Below, piece after piece: positions 20,584 to 28,632 of a stretch of DNA of 64,000 nt. The first letter of the stretch is position 1. Every line of letters starts with the position of its first letter. Origin of the DNA: Falseniella ignava CCUG 37419. Its GTDB lineage: Bacteria > Bacillota > Bacilli > Lactobacillales > Aerococcaceae. A model generated the notes under the pieces. The model worked only from the letters and a program-made list of their open reading frames with translations, did not search any database and was not told the DNA's origin. The translations under genes were made by a program, and so were the position numbers. The stretch is taken from assembly GCF_000301055.1 (NCBI RefSeq), contig NZ_JH932300.1:1-64000 (forward strand), given 5' to 3'.

Positions 20584-21547
20584 TAAATTTTTAAAGGACC
20601 GACGAGGGGCCGCGGGTGTCTCCTTAATCATTGCGATTTTCCTCTATTTATTTGTAGCTTCGGAGAACAACGCTTTGCGTTTCCAACGAGCAGCGAACCA
20701 ACAATTTGCGAGTGTCAATGTGACTGAGACACTCTCCAATGTTCCGGTTGCGGTCGGTGAAATCGATGAAGGGCAATTTATTAGTGGCTTACCAGAATCT
20801 GTACAAGTCCGACTAACTGGACCACGGAACGTGATTAATCAAGTTATTGATGGCAATCTAATTGTTATGACTGAAGATCTTAAGGGGAAATCCCCGGGGA
20901 ACCAATATATTCGTCTTGTATTACCGGATTTACCTTCTTCCGTTGATTACCAGATCACACCGTCACAGCGTTATGTAAAAATTTCGACGATTAAATCTCA
21001 ATCTTTAACGGTAGGTTATGAATTAGATCCAGAGCTGGTAGCAAATGGACTTGAAGTTAAACAAGTGACTCTCGCTCCGAAACAAGTGACTTTAACCGGG
21101 GACGAAGATGTTATTAATCAGATCAGCCGAGCGTACATTTATATTACGCGCTCTGAGCGCATGAATGAGTCTTTTACAGATAAGTATCAGATTCGGGTGG
21201 TGAATCAGCAAGGCGAAGTGTTAGACGTCAATGCAGACATTACAGAATTAGAAGCCCAAGTGGAGATTGGTCGACCAAGTAAGAAAGTTGATTTAACGGT
21301 GGTACCATTTGGTGAGAATCCAAATCGTTATCGGTATACGTATCAACTGCAAGAACCGAGTCAAGTAGAAATTGTCGGTAATCGTGCGACGCTCGATATT
21401 ATCGATCAACTCGACTTAGTTGTCGATGTCACAGGTATTACGCAAAGTGGTGACGTGGACGCAGAAATCCAATTGCCACGTGGCGTGGAATTAGTTGAGG
21501 ACCTCAATCCTACGATTCACGTCGAAGTAGAACCAATTAGTGAGTAG
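20576..21547 (+). CDS. cdaR: CdaA regulatory protein CdaR (YbbR domains)
   Basis: A 323-residue protein with a single N-terminal membrane anchor (about 13-31, GVSLIIAIFLYLFVA) and an extracytoplasmic part of about three to four YbbR repeats. Each ends in a typical L-x-P-x-x-V-x-(V/L)-x-G pattern (SGLPESVQVRLTGP; LAPKQVTLTGDEDVI; QEPSQVEIVGNRATL). CdaR binds CdaA and modulates cyclic di-AMP production. AAAGGAGGC precedes ATG, which overlaps the end of cdaA. Confidence 0.93.
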   Translation: MIDKFLKDRRGAAGVSLIIAIFLYLFVASENNALRFQRAANQQFASVNVTETLSNVPVAVGEIDEGQFISGLPESVQVRLTGPRNVINQVIDGNLIVMTEDLKGKSPGNQYIRLVLPDLPSSVDYQITPSQRYVKISTIKSQSLTVGYELDPELVANGLEVKQVTLAPKQVTLTGDEDVINQISRAYIYITRSERMNESFTDKYQIRVVNQQGEVLDVNADITELEAQVEIGRPSKKVDLTVVPFGENPNRYRYTYQLQEPSQVEIVGNRATLDIIDQLDLVVDVTGITQSGDVDAEIQLPRGVELVEDLNPTIHVEVEPISE

Positions 21548-21580
21548 CACATTAAGTGATGAATATAAAGGAGAAACAGA

Positions 21581-22951
21581 ATGGGTAAATATTTTGGAAC
21601 AGATGGCGTCAGAGGAGTAGCTAACACCGAGCTCACACCGGAACTAGCATTCAAGCTTGGGCGCGCAGGAGGGTATGTATTAATCCAACATACGAGTGAA
21701 GAAGAGTTGGCTGACCATGCACCACGCGTTGTTGTGGGAAGAGACACACGTATTTCAAGTCAGATGCTTGAAGCGGCGTTGACAGCAGGGTTATTATCCG
21801 TTGGAATTGAAGTGATGCATTGTGGTGTTATTCCAACACCAGGAATTGCTTTTTTAACGACAGATTTAGGCGCCTCAGCGGGCGTGATGATTAGTGCATC
21901 ACACAACCCAGCTCAAGATAATGGCATCAAATTCTTTGGCCGAGATGGCTTTAAATTATCTGATGATCAAGAATTAGAGATTGAAGCTTTGCTCGATACT
22001 GAAGAAGATACCTTGCCGCGCCCAACTGCCGCAGGATTAGGGACGATCGATGATTATCCAGAAGGCAGTGGTCGTTACGTAAGACATCTACAATCTACCG
22101 TACCGGGTGACCTGGCTGGATTGAAAGTTTGTCTCGATGCTGCCAATGGAGCAACCTCTCCGGTGGTTAATCAATTATTTGCGGATTTGGAGACAGACTT
22201 CCTTACAATGGGTGACCGTCCTGATGGCTTAAATATCAATGACAAAGTGGGTTCAACGCATCCTGAAGCCTTACAAGCGATGGTTATCGAGAAGGAAGCA
22301 GATGTTGGTTTAGCTTTCGATGGAGACGGAGATCGAGTGATTGCAGTGGACGAACAGGGCCAAATTGTGGACGGCGATGCAATCATGTTCATTTTAGCGA
22401 AGTATCTAAAGGAGCACGGTCGATTAAATGAAGATACCGTCGTATCTACCGTGATGAGTAATATCGGTTTCCATAAAGCGTTAGAAGCTGAAGAGATGAC
22501 AGCTGTAGAAACTCAAGTAGGGGATCGCTATGTAGTGGAAGCAATGCGCGAAGGTGGCTATAACCTCGGGGGTGAGCAATCCGGGCACGTTATTTTAATG
22601 GATTACAATACAACTGGAGATGGTCTTTTAACAGGCATTCAATTATTAAGTGTCATGCGTGATACCGGGCGTAAGTTATCAGAATTAGCCGCTGAAGTGA
22701 CGATTTATCCTCAAAAGCTCGTCAATATTGCGGTGCATGATAAGCGAACTGTAATGGATCAACCGGAAGTGCAAGAAATTATTCGCCAAAAAGAACAACA
22801 ACTTCAAGGGCAAGGCAGAATCTTAGTCCGCCCAAGCGGTACGGAAGCGATCGTTCGCGTGATGGCTGAAGCGCCAACCGATGAACAAGTCGATGACGTT
22901 GTCGATAAAATCGCAGATGTCATTCGTCAGACATGTGGCTTAGAAGAATAA
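21581..22951 (+). CDS. glmM: phosphoglucosamine mutase GlmM
   Basis: The 456-residue enzyme converts glucosamine-6-phosphate to glucosamine-1-phosphate for UDP-GlcNAc and cell-wall synthesis. It shows GTDGVRG at the start, the active phosphoserine loop [10 protein letters not shown], the metal loop AFDGDGDR, the sugar-binding GGEQSGH and the phosphate-binding [11 protein letters not shown]. It completes the conserved cdaA-cdaR-glmM operon, linking cyclic di-AMP to wall precursor supply. glmU of the same pathway is at 54988, and nagB, which drains the pool, is at 31191. Confidence 0.97.
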   Translation: MGKYFGTDGVRGVANTELTPELAFKLGRAGGYVLIQHTSEEELADHAPRVVVGRDTRISSQMLEAALTAGLLSVGIEVMHCGVIPTPGIAFLTTDLGASAGVMISASHNPAQDNGIKFFGRDGFKLSDDQELEIEALLDTEEDTLPRPTAAGLGTIDDYPEGSGRYVRHLQSTVPGDLAGLKVCLDAANGATSPVVNQLFADLETDFLTMGDRPDGLNINDKVGSTHPEALQAMVIEKEADVGLAFDGDGDRVIAVDEQGQIVDGDAIMFILAKYLKEHGRLNEDTVVSTVMSNIGFHKALEAEEMTAVETQVGDRYVVEAMREGGYNLGGEQSGHVILMDYNTTGDGLLTGIQLLSVMRDTGRKLSELAAEVTIYPQKLVNIAVHDKRTVMDQPEVQEIIRQKEQQLQGQGRILVRPSGTEAIVRVMAEAPTDEQVDDVVDKIADVIRQTCGLEE

Positions 22952-22978
22952 GAAAATAATAAATTTAACAAAAATATT

Positions 22979-23022
22979 AAGCTGGGAAGGATGCTCGAAA
23001 AGAGCTTGCTTTCCAGCTTTTT
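22979..23022 (+). terminator. terminator of the cdaA-glmM operon
   Basis: AAGCTGGGAAG and CTTTCCAGCTT form the stem, with inner GCTC/GAGC, followed by TTTTTG. It separates the operon from the grd-type locus. Confidence 0.88.
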
Positions 23023-23076
23023 GAGTGGAAACTCTTCCAAAAAATAGCGATTTTTGGAAATGTTTTTCATGAATTA

Positions 23077-23134
23077 TTATCAAATGTTAGAACTCTAACA
23101 TTTGATAACGATTACATGTGGCATACTGTAGTCA
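23077..23134 (+). promoter_or_regulatory. CRP/FNR-type operator and predicted grd promoter
   Basis: A perfect 14-base inverted repeat, TTATCAAATGTTAG at 23077-23090 and CTAACATTTGATAA at 23095-23108, has a 4-base centre. It contains TGTTA-N6-TAACA with AAA/TTT flanks, the same layout as the CRP consensus TGTGA-N6-TCACA. A -10-like CATACT lies at 23122-23127. A start at about 23134 puts the palindrome centre at -41.5, the class II activator position. The only CRP-family gene in the window is at the far end of this locus (28633). The pairing of the two is inference. Confidence 0.7.
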
Positions 23135-23159
23135 AGGTTATGGAAGAGAGGTTCGACTT

Positions 23160-23531
23160 ATGAAGGAGCGTCAAGTTGCGATCATTTCTAACAATCGATT
23201 AATTCAAGATCGTTTTGAAAACGTTATTAGTATTGATGGCGACTTTCGGGATGTATTACTTAAGGTGAGAGATTATATTCACCTTAATTACCGGCCGGTT
23301 ACGCATCCCCTTCCTTCTTCGAGTCGAATGTTTCTTTCACCGATACGTACAATTATTTTAACAAAAGGAATGCTTAGCGATTCAATTGAAGTAATTGAAA
23401 GTTCAATCCAAAAGTATGACACTACACTTGGAGAGCGTCAGCCGGATTGGGCGCATCGTGAAGATTATGAGTTGATCGATGCCGAACTCTTCCAATCTTC
23501 TCTTGCAGAGATAGGCTATCTCTTTAGTTAA
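23160..23531 (+). CDS. grdX: GrdX family protein
   Basis: The 123-residue product matches the GrdX pattern known from clostridial glycine-reductase operons: an initial (I/V)ISNN start, a central strand, then DVLLKVRDYIHLNYRPVTHPLPSS and IRTIILTK. GrdX has no known biochemical role but is a reliable companion of Grd genes. ATG 23160 with AGAGAGG upstream is preferred over an upstream in-frame GTG at 23118. It is the first gene of the locus, behind the CRP-type palindrome, and is followed by the amidase after 67 bases. Confidence 0.85.
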   Translation: MKERQVAIISNNRLIQDRFENVISIDGDFRDVLLKVRDYIHLNYRPVTHPLPSSSRMFLSPIRTIILTKGMLSDSIEVIESSIQKYDTTLGERQPDWAHREDYELIDAELFQSSLAEIGYLFS

Positions 23532-23598
23532 GGTGATGTACAAGAAGTAACTGTTGATTACATGTCTTAAAATAATAAAAATACGGAGGTTTGCAACA

Positions 23599-24357
23599 AT
23601 GGCTGAAAACAAAGATTACAAATTCGTAGATGAGTATGGTTTTAATGAAGAAGCACTTAAAGAAGCATTTGCTGAAGCGCGTCGTATTTATAAAGAGCGT
23701 GGATTCATGCGTGAGATGGGTGTAGGTAAAGCACCTGCAATCACAACAGTTGACATGGCTAAAGCGTGGATGTCTGAAGGACACCCATTCACATGTAACC
23801 ATGCGGAAGAAGTATGTGCGAATGCACTGAAAGTTCTTAACGCAGCTCGTAAATCAGGAGTGCCAATTTTCCATACAACGACAGGTTATGTAGGAACTGA
23901 ACAATGGGATCTTCCTCGTTGGGATGAGAAAATTCCTATGCACTCATTAGATATTAACTCTCACTGGATGGAAATTGATCCGAAATTAGAACCAAGACCA
24001 GAAGAGCCAGTGATTCACAAAAAGTTTGCATCTAACTTCTTTGGTACTCACTTAGCATCAACCTTAACTTACTTAGGTGTTGATACGGTAATCGTTATGG
24101 GTGCTACAGCTTGTGCATGTGTACGCCATACTGCGATGGATTCTACAGGATATGGATTCAAGACATTAATTCCTGAAGGAACAATTGGAGACCGTGTACC
24201 AGGTGTTATCGAGTGGAACTTATTCGATATCGAAGCTAAATTCGGTGACGTATGGCCAGTAGACAAAGTGGTTGAATACTTAGAAGGTATCGACCCATCT
24301 GTATACCGCCGTCCAGAGCGTCGTGACGAAGAAAAAGTTAAAGCTGTTGACGCATAG
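23599..24357 (+). CDS. N-carbamoylsarcosine amidase-like cysteine hydrolase
   Basis: The 252-residue protein is of the isochorismatase-like superfamily. The catalytic triad is visible: Asp52 (ITTVDMAKAW), Lys141 or Lys142 (HKKFASNFFGTHL) and Cys174 (GATACACVRHTAMDSTGYGF). The C-V-R-H-T block is the mark of N-carbamoylsarcosine amidase, which splits N-carbamoylsarcosine into sarcosine, CO2 and ammonia. Related enzymes act on N-carbamoyl-D-amino acids or ureidoacrylate. Its neighbours, a hydantoinase and a sarcosine/glycine-type reductase, make N-carbamoylsarcosine or N-carbamoylglycine the most likely substrate. ACGGAGGT lies 8 bases before ATG. Confidence 0.87.
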   Translation: MAENKDYKFVDEYGFNEEALKEAFAEARRIYKERGFMREMGVGKAPAITTVDMAKAWMSEGHPFTCNHAEEVCANALKVLNAARKSGVPIFHTTTGYVGTEQWDLPRWDEKIPMHSLDINSHWMEIDPKLEPRPEEPVIHKKFASNFFGTHLASTLTYLGVDTVIVMGATACACVRHTAMDSTGYGFKTLIPEGTIGDRVPGVIEWNLFDIEAKFGDVWPVDKVVEYLEGIDPSVYRRPERRDEEKVKAVDA

Positions 24358-24402
24358 TTAAGCCGTATTACCAATCGGTAATCAATGCTAAGGAGTGAAA
24401 TA

Positions 24403-25819
24403 ATGGGATTATTAATTAAAAATGGCCGAATCGTTACTCCTACGTCAGAATATATTGCAGATATCTTAGTTGAAAATGAAAAAAATTGAGTTAGTCGGTG
24501 AAAATATCCCAGAAGATGGTCATGAAGTTGTCGATGCCTCCGGGAAATATGTATTTCCTGGAGGGGTTGATAACCATGTTCATATGGGACCATTTGATAC
24601 CTATGGCTTTGAGACATCCCATGCTGCACTAGTAGGGGGGACTACGACATTAGTTGACTTTGCCCCTCAAGACAAGGGCAAGGGTGTTATCGAGTCGATG
24701 CATCGTCATAAAGACGAAAAAGCAGATGGGATTGCATCAGTAGACTATTCTTTCCATGGAATGGTAATGGATACTTCTGAAGCTGTTTTAGATGAAATAC
24801 CAAAAATGGTAGAAAATGGCATTGTCAACTTGAAATTTTTCATGGCATACAACGGAACACCTTTCCACGTTGAAGATGACTTAATCTTCAAGGCGATGCA
24901 GCTCTGTAGAGATCATGGGATTACTGTGATGACTCACTGTGAAAATGGCGACATGATTGAAGTGTTGGTCGACGAATTACATGCAATGGGGCAAAAAGCA
25001 CCAATTAACCATTCATACTCTCGTCCACCGCTAGTTGAAGATGAAGCGACACAACGCGCGATTTATTTAGCAGAGATGGCAGATTGTCCTCTGTTCGTCG
25101 TTCATGTTACTTCTAAAGGGGCGCTGAAGAACTTAGTCAGGGCAGCTCGCGAAGGTAAAGATGTTTATGGAGAAACGTGTGCGCATTATTTAACATTAGA
25201 TGAATCATTCTTCTTGAAAGATAATTTTGAAGGAGCCAAATATGTTTGTGCGCCTGCTTTAAGAACGAAAGACCACTTAGAAGCTTTATGGAAAGCGGTG
25301 AAAAATGACGAGCTTAAAGCGATTTCGTCAGACCATGCCGCAGTCGTAGGTGGTTTTGAAGCGAAGAAAAAGGGTATCGATGATTTTGCGAAGATTCCTA
25401 ACGGAGCACCAGGTATGCAAGATCGACTTCATATGATCTGGACTCAAGGTGTTGAAAAAGGCAAAATTACGCCTCAAGACTTTGTGCGCTTATGTATGGA
25501 GAACCCAGCTAAAATTTGTGGAATTTATCCTCAAAAAGGAGCGATCTTACCGGGATCTGATGCAGATATCTTAATTTGGGACCCTGAGTATGAAGGCGTT
25601 ATTACTCACGCGAATAGCTATGAAGGAACCGACTACGCATTGTATGAAGGTTTCGAACAAAAAGGTCGTGCAGATAAAGTATATCTTCGCGGAAACCTTG
25701 TTGCTGAAAAAGGTGAGTTCGTAGGTGAAAAAGGTACAGGTAAATATATCGAACCTAAACCATACGCTTTATGTTATCAAAATTATAAACCTAAAGAAGA
25801 TAAAAGAATTAGAGCATAG
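24403..25819 (+). CDS. hydantoinase/dihydropyrimidinase family, apparent frameshift at A7
   Basis: The enzyme is a zinc amidohydrolase opening cyclic ureides (hydantoin, N-methylhydantoin, dihydropyrimidines) to N-carbamoyl amino acids. The true start, ATG 24403 with AAGGAGTG, gives MGLLIKNGRIVTPTSEYIAD and runs into a stop. The body continues one frame over from about 24480 (a TTG at 24470 is the formal start there). The two join at seven A's at 24479-24485. With six A's the protein reads VENEKIELVGENIPEDG without a break, about 471 residues. Metal motifs are DNHVHMG, carbamylated Lys in NLKFFMAYNG, THCENGD, FVVHVTSKGAL and SSDHAAV. The shift may be a real mutation, slippage-corrected expression or a sequencing error. 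Confidence 0.88.
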
Positions 25820-25842
25820 TGCTCAATTCAAGCATACAGAAA

Positions 25843-25878
25843 AGAAGGGGGATTGTTTCGGCAATTCCTCTTTTATAA
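25843..25878 (+). terminator. hairpin between hydantoinase and the component B genes
   Basis: Thirteen pairs with several G-T wobbles, AAGAAGGGGGATTG against CAATTCCTCTTTT, and a 6-base loop. The T-run is partly inside the stem and continues TTTTATAAT. It may attenuate read-through into the reductase genes or be an mRNA processing hairpin. TATAAT at 25874 could also be a -10 box. Confidence 0.5.
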
Positions 25879-25903
25879 TCAGATAAATTGAAGAGGTGAT
25901 AAG

Positions 25904-27187
25904 ATGAAGTTAGAGCTACAAGAAATTGTAATTAATGATGTAAAATTTGGTGATCAAACAGCAGTACAAGACCAAACATTAATCATTAATCAAACAGAAA
26001 TGGCGGAGTATTTAGCAAAAATAGATTATGTTAAAGAAGTCACCATTGATCTGGCTCGTCCAGGCGAACGCGTTCGGATTATTCCGGTAAAAGACTGTAT
26101 TGAGCCACGCTATCGTGTCGATGGCGAATCGTCATTCCCAGGTGTGACTGGTCCTGCAGAACAAACAGGTGACGGCGTCACGAAAGTGATGAAAAATGTA
26201 GCGGTCGTAACTGTAGGGGACATTGTTGGTTTCCAAGAAGGGATTATCGATATGTGGGGCGAAGGGGCCAAATGGACACCATTTTCTAAAACATTGAATG
26301 TGGTTGTTGATATCGTACCTGAAGAGGGAATCGAGCCACATGTTCATGAGGAAACGTGTCGAATCGTGGGACTGAAGGCCAGTGAATATTTAGGTCGAGT
26401 GCTAAAAGAACATGAACCTGACAATGTTAAAGTTTATGAAGTCGAAGACCTTGTAACAGGATTAGATAAACATAAAGGACTACCACGCGTAGCTTATGTG
26501 CAAATGATGATTGCTCAAGGCTTACTTCATGATGGGTACGTCTATGGTGTCGACATTAAGAATTCATTGCCAACCTTACTGAATCCTCTGGAAGAAATTG
26601 ACGGTGCAGTGATTTCCGGGAACTGTGTGGCAGCCTGTGATAAAATCACAACTTACCAACATCAAAATAATGCGGTAGTCAAAGAATTACTTGAACTTCA
26701 TGGCAAAGAGCTTAACTTCGTTGGACTCATTGTGGTACCAGAGTTGACTACCCTTGATGGAAAATATCGTACGCGAGATTTTACTGTGAAGTTATGTAAG
26801 ATGCTTGAAGTAGATGGGGTTATTATCTCTGAAGAAGGATATGGTAATCCAGACTCAGACTTAGTTATGATTTGTGAAGGCGTTGAACAAGCTGGAATTA
26901 AGTCCGTATTAATTACCGACGAATGTTCAGGTTGGGATGGTGATTCACAACCATTAACAGATACGAAAGAAGAAGCTGTTGCTGTTATCTCAACAGGTAA
27001 CGTGTCGCATCTAGTGCATCTAGAAGCCGCTGAGAGAGTCTTAGGAGACGAGAATGCGGTTGCTAACTTAGCTGGTGGTTGGGAAGGTAGCTTAGCTGAA
27101 GATGGTACGATGACCGTTGAGCTAAACGCCGTCATCGGAGCCACGTCTGAAATAGGTTATCATAACTTAACCGTAGAAGAAGTGTAA
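25904..27187 (+). CDS. glycine/sarcosine/betaine reductase component B, alpha/beta proprotein (GrdE/GrdG-like)
   Basis: The 427-residue product matches the proprotein of component B along its length: LARPGERVRIIPVKDCIEPR, VVTVGDIVGFQEGIIDMWG, TPFSKTLNVVVDI, ARLxGLKASEYLG-like, QGLLHDGYVYG, AVISGNCVAACDKITTYQHQNN, DGVIISEEGYGNPD and EIGYHNLTVEE at the end. Family members are cut before the Cys of the SGNC motif (Cys241 here), which becomes the pyruvoyl group that forms a Schiff base with the amine substrate. GAGGTGAT precedes ATG. The partner selenoprotein starts 12 bases later. Neighbours favour sarcosine as substrate. Glycine or betaine cannot be excluded by sequence reading alone. Confidence 0.93.
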   Translation: MKLELQEIVINDVKFGDQTAVQDQTLIINQTEMAEYLAKIDYVKEVTIDLARPGERVRIIPVKDCIEPRYRVDGESSFPGVTGPAEQTGDGVTKVMKNVAVVTVGDIVGFQEGIIDMWGEGAKWTPFSKTLNVVVDIVPEEGIEPHVHEETCRIVGLKASEYLGRVLKEHEPDNVKVYEVEDLVTGLDKHKGLPRVAYVQMMIAQGLLHDGYVYGVDIKNSLPTLLNPLEEIDGAVISGNCVAACDKITTYQHQNNAVVKELLELHGKELNFVGLIVVPELTTLDGKYRTRDFTVKLCKMLEVDGVIISEEGYGNPDSDLVMICEGVEQAGIKSVLITDECSGWDGDSQPLTDTKEEAVAVISTGNVSHLVHLEAAERVLGDENAVANLAGGWEGSLAEDGTMTVELNAVIGATSEIGYHNLTVEEV

Positions 27188-27198
27188 GGAGGTGTCAC

Positions 27199-28497
27199 AT
27201 GAAAAAAGTATTATACTATGTTAACCAGTTCTTTGGACAAATCGGGGGTGAAGATCAAGCCCATATCGAACCACGACTTGTAGAAGGAACCGTGGGTCCT
27301 TCAATGGCCTTTTCGAATATGTTAGAAGGTGCGGAAGTCTCACATACGATTATTTGTGGGGATAACTACTTTAATGAAAATAAAGAAGCCGCTATGAAGT
27401 TTGTGCAAGATGCATTTGAGGAGGTTCAACCTGATCTAGTCGTTGCAGGTCCTGCATTCAATGCGGGACGTTACGGTATGGCGGTTGCAGGGGTAGCTGA
27501 AGCGCTTAAAGGTAAAGTGCCGATTTTGACTTCCATGTATGAGGAAAACCCTGGGGTTGATGCGTGTCGTTCCATTGCATATATTGTTCCAACTGGAGAG
27601 TCCGCAGCAGCGATGCGAAAAACATTGCCTGCTTTAGCCGAATTAGCGAACAAAATTCTAGCAGGTAAAGCGGTCAAAGCCAAGGAAGATGGCTATATGC
27701 TTCAAGGACGCCGCTTGACAATTCATGCGGAAGATATTGGGGCTCGACGCGCAGTCAATATGTTGGTAAAACGTTTCAAGGGAGAAGAATTTGAGACAGA
27801 ACTACCAATGCCAGAATTTGATTATGTGGATCCGGCAGCACCGATCGCTGATCTATCGAAGGCCACGATTGCACTTGTAACGACCGGGGGGATGGTTCCG
27901 AATGGAAACCCTGATCACTTACAATCTGCTTCAGCCCAAAAATGGGTAAAATATGATGTTTCAAGCTTAGATGAACTGAAAGGTGTCTATCAAACTGTTC
28001 ACGGTGGGTTTGACCCTGTCTATGCTAATGAACGTGCTGACCGTGTGGCGCCACTGGATGAATTGAAGCGTCTCGAAAAAGAAGGCAAGATTGGCAAAGT
28101 GTTTGAATACTTCTATTCAACAACGGGAACTGGGACATCGGTTGCGAACTCTGAAAAGTTTGGTCAAGAAATTGGGAAGGAATTGAAAGAATCCGGAGTT
28201 GATGGCGTGATTCTAACTTCCACTTGAGGGACCTGTACACGTTGCGGAGCAACGATGGTAAAAGAAATCGAGCGGTACGGGTTACCGATCGTCCATATGG
28301 CAACGATTACTACGATTTCAGAATCAGTTGGAGCTAACCGAATTGTTCCAACGGTAGCAATACCTTACCCGGTGGGTAATCCTGAATTAGGCACGAATGA
28401 AGACCGTCAGGTGCGCGATGAGCTTGTTGAACGAGCAGTAGAATCATTGGCCACTGCAGTTGAAAAACCTACGGTTTTCCAAAAAGCGAGCCATTAA
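27199..28497 (+). CDS. selenoprotein component B gamma subunit (GrdB/GrdF-like), in-frame UGA = Sec343
   Basis: Read through the UGA at 28225-28227, the 432-residue product is full length. It starts VLYYVNQFFGQIGGEDQ, has IICGDNYFNEN, VAGPAFNAGRYG, SMYEENPG, VTTGGMVPNGNPD and TTGTGTSVANS. The active site is TSTUGTCTRCGATMVKEIE, where family members have Sec-x-x-Cys-x-x-Cys. The C-terminal SVGANRIVPTVAIPYPVGNP is intact. The enzyme reductively cleaves the bound amine (sarcosine to methylamine), forming a carboxymethyl-selenoether on component A. A hairpin suited to Sec insertion follows the UGA. A gene caller ending at the UGA would truncate it to 342 residues and miss the active site. AAGGAGGTGTCAC precedes ATG. 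Confidence 0.94.
28228..28259 (+). promoter_or_regulatory. predicted bacterial SECIS element of the component B selenoprotein
   Basis: A 6-base perfect stem, CGTTGC at 28240-28245 and GCAACG at 28249-28254, closes a GGA loop. A lower helix, ACC (28231-28233) with GGT (28257-28259), flanks an internal loop. The loop starts 19 bases after the UGA, with G's at its tip, within the range known for SelB-binding hairpins. Confidence 0.75.
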
Positions 28498-28512
28498 TTT
28501 ATTTGATTTTCG

Positions 28513-28546
28513 ACCTCTTAAATGCGGTGCATTTGAGAGGTTTTTT
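28513..28546 (+). terminator. terminator of the grd-type operon
   Basis: Thirteen-pair hairpin, ACCTCTTAAATGC and GCATTTGAGAGGT with GGT loop, followed by TTTTTT. Confidence 0.93.
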
Positions 28547-28569
28547 GTATAGAAAAATTATTTGATTGA

Positions 28570-28583
28570 TGAAAACGTTTTTG
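28570..28583 (+). promoter_or_regulatory. possible CcpA (cre) site before the Crp-like gene
   Basis: TGAAAACGTTTTTG matches 12 of 14 positions of the cre consensus TGWAARCGYTWNCW and overlaps a TTGATA that could be a -35 box. This suggests, weakly, catabolite control of the regulator. Confidence 0.35.
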
Positions 28584-28632
28584 ATATATTGTAAAGTATA
28601 AAATAAATATTATGAAAGGCAGGAGTACTAGA

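Noticed and set aside
23055-23071. Possible CcpA site before grdX
   Set aside because: The central CG is TG and the spacing is off by one, so the match is poor.
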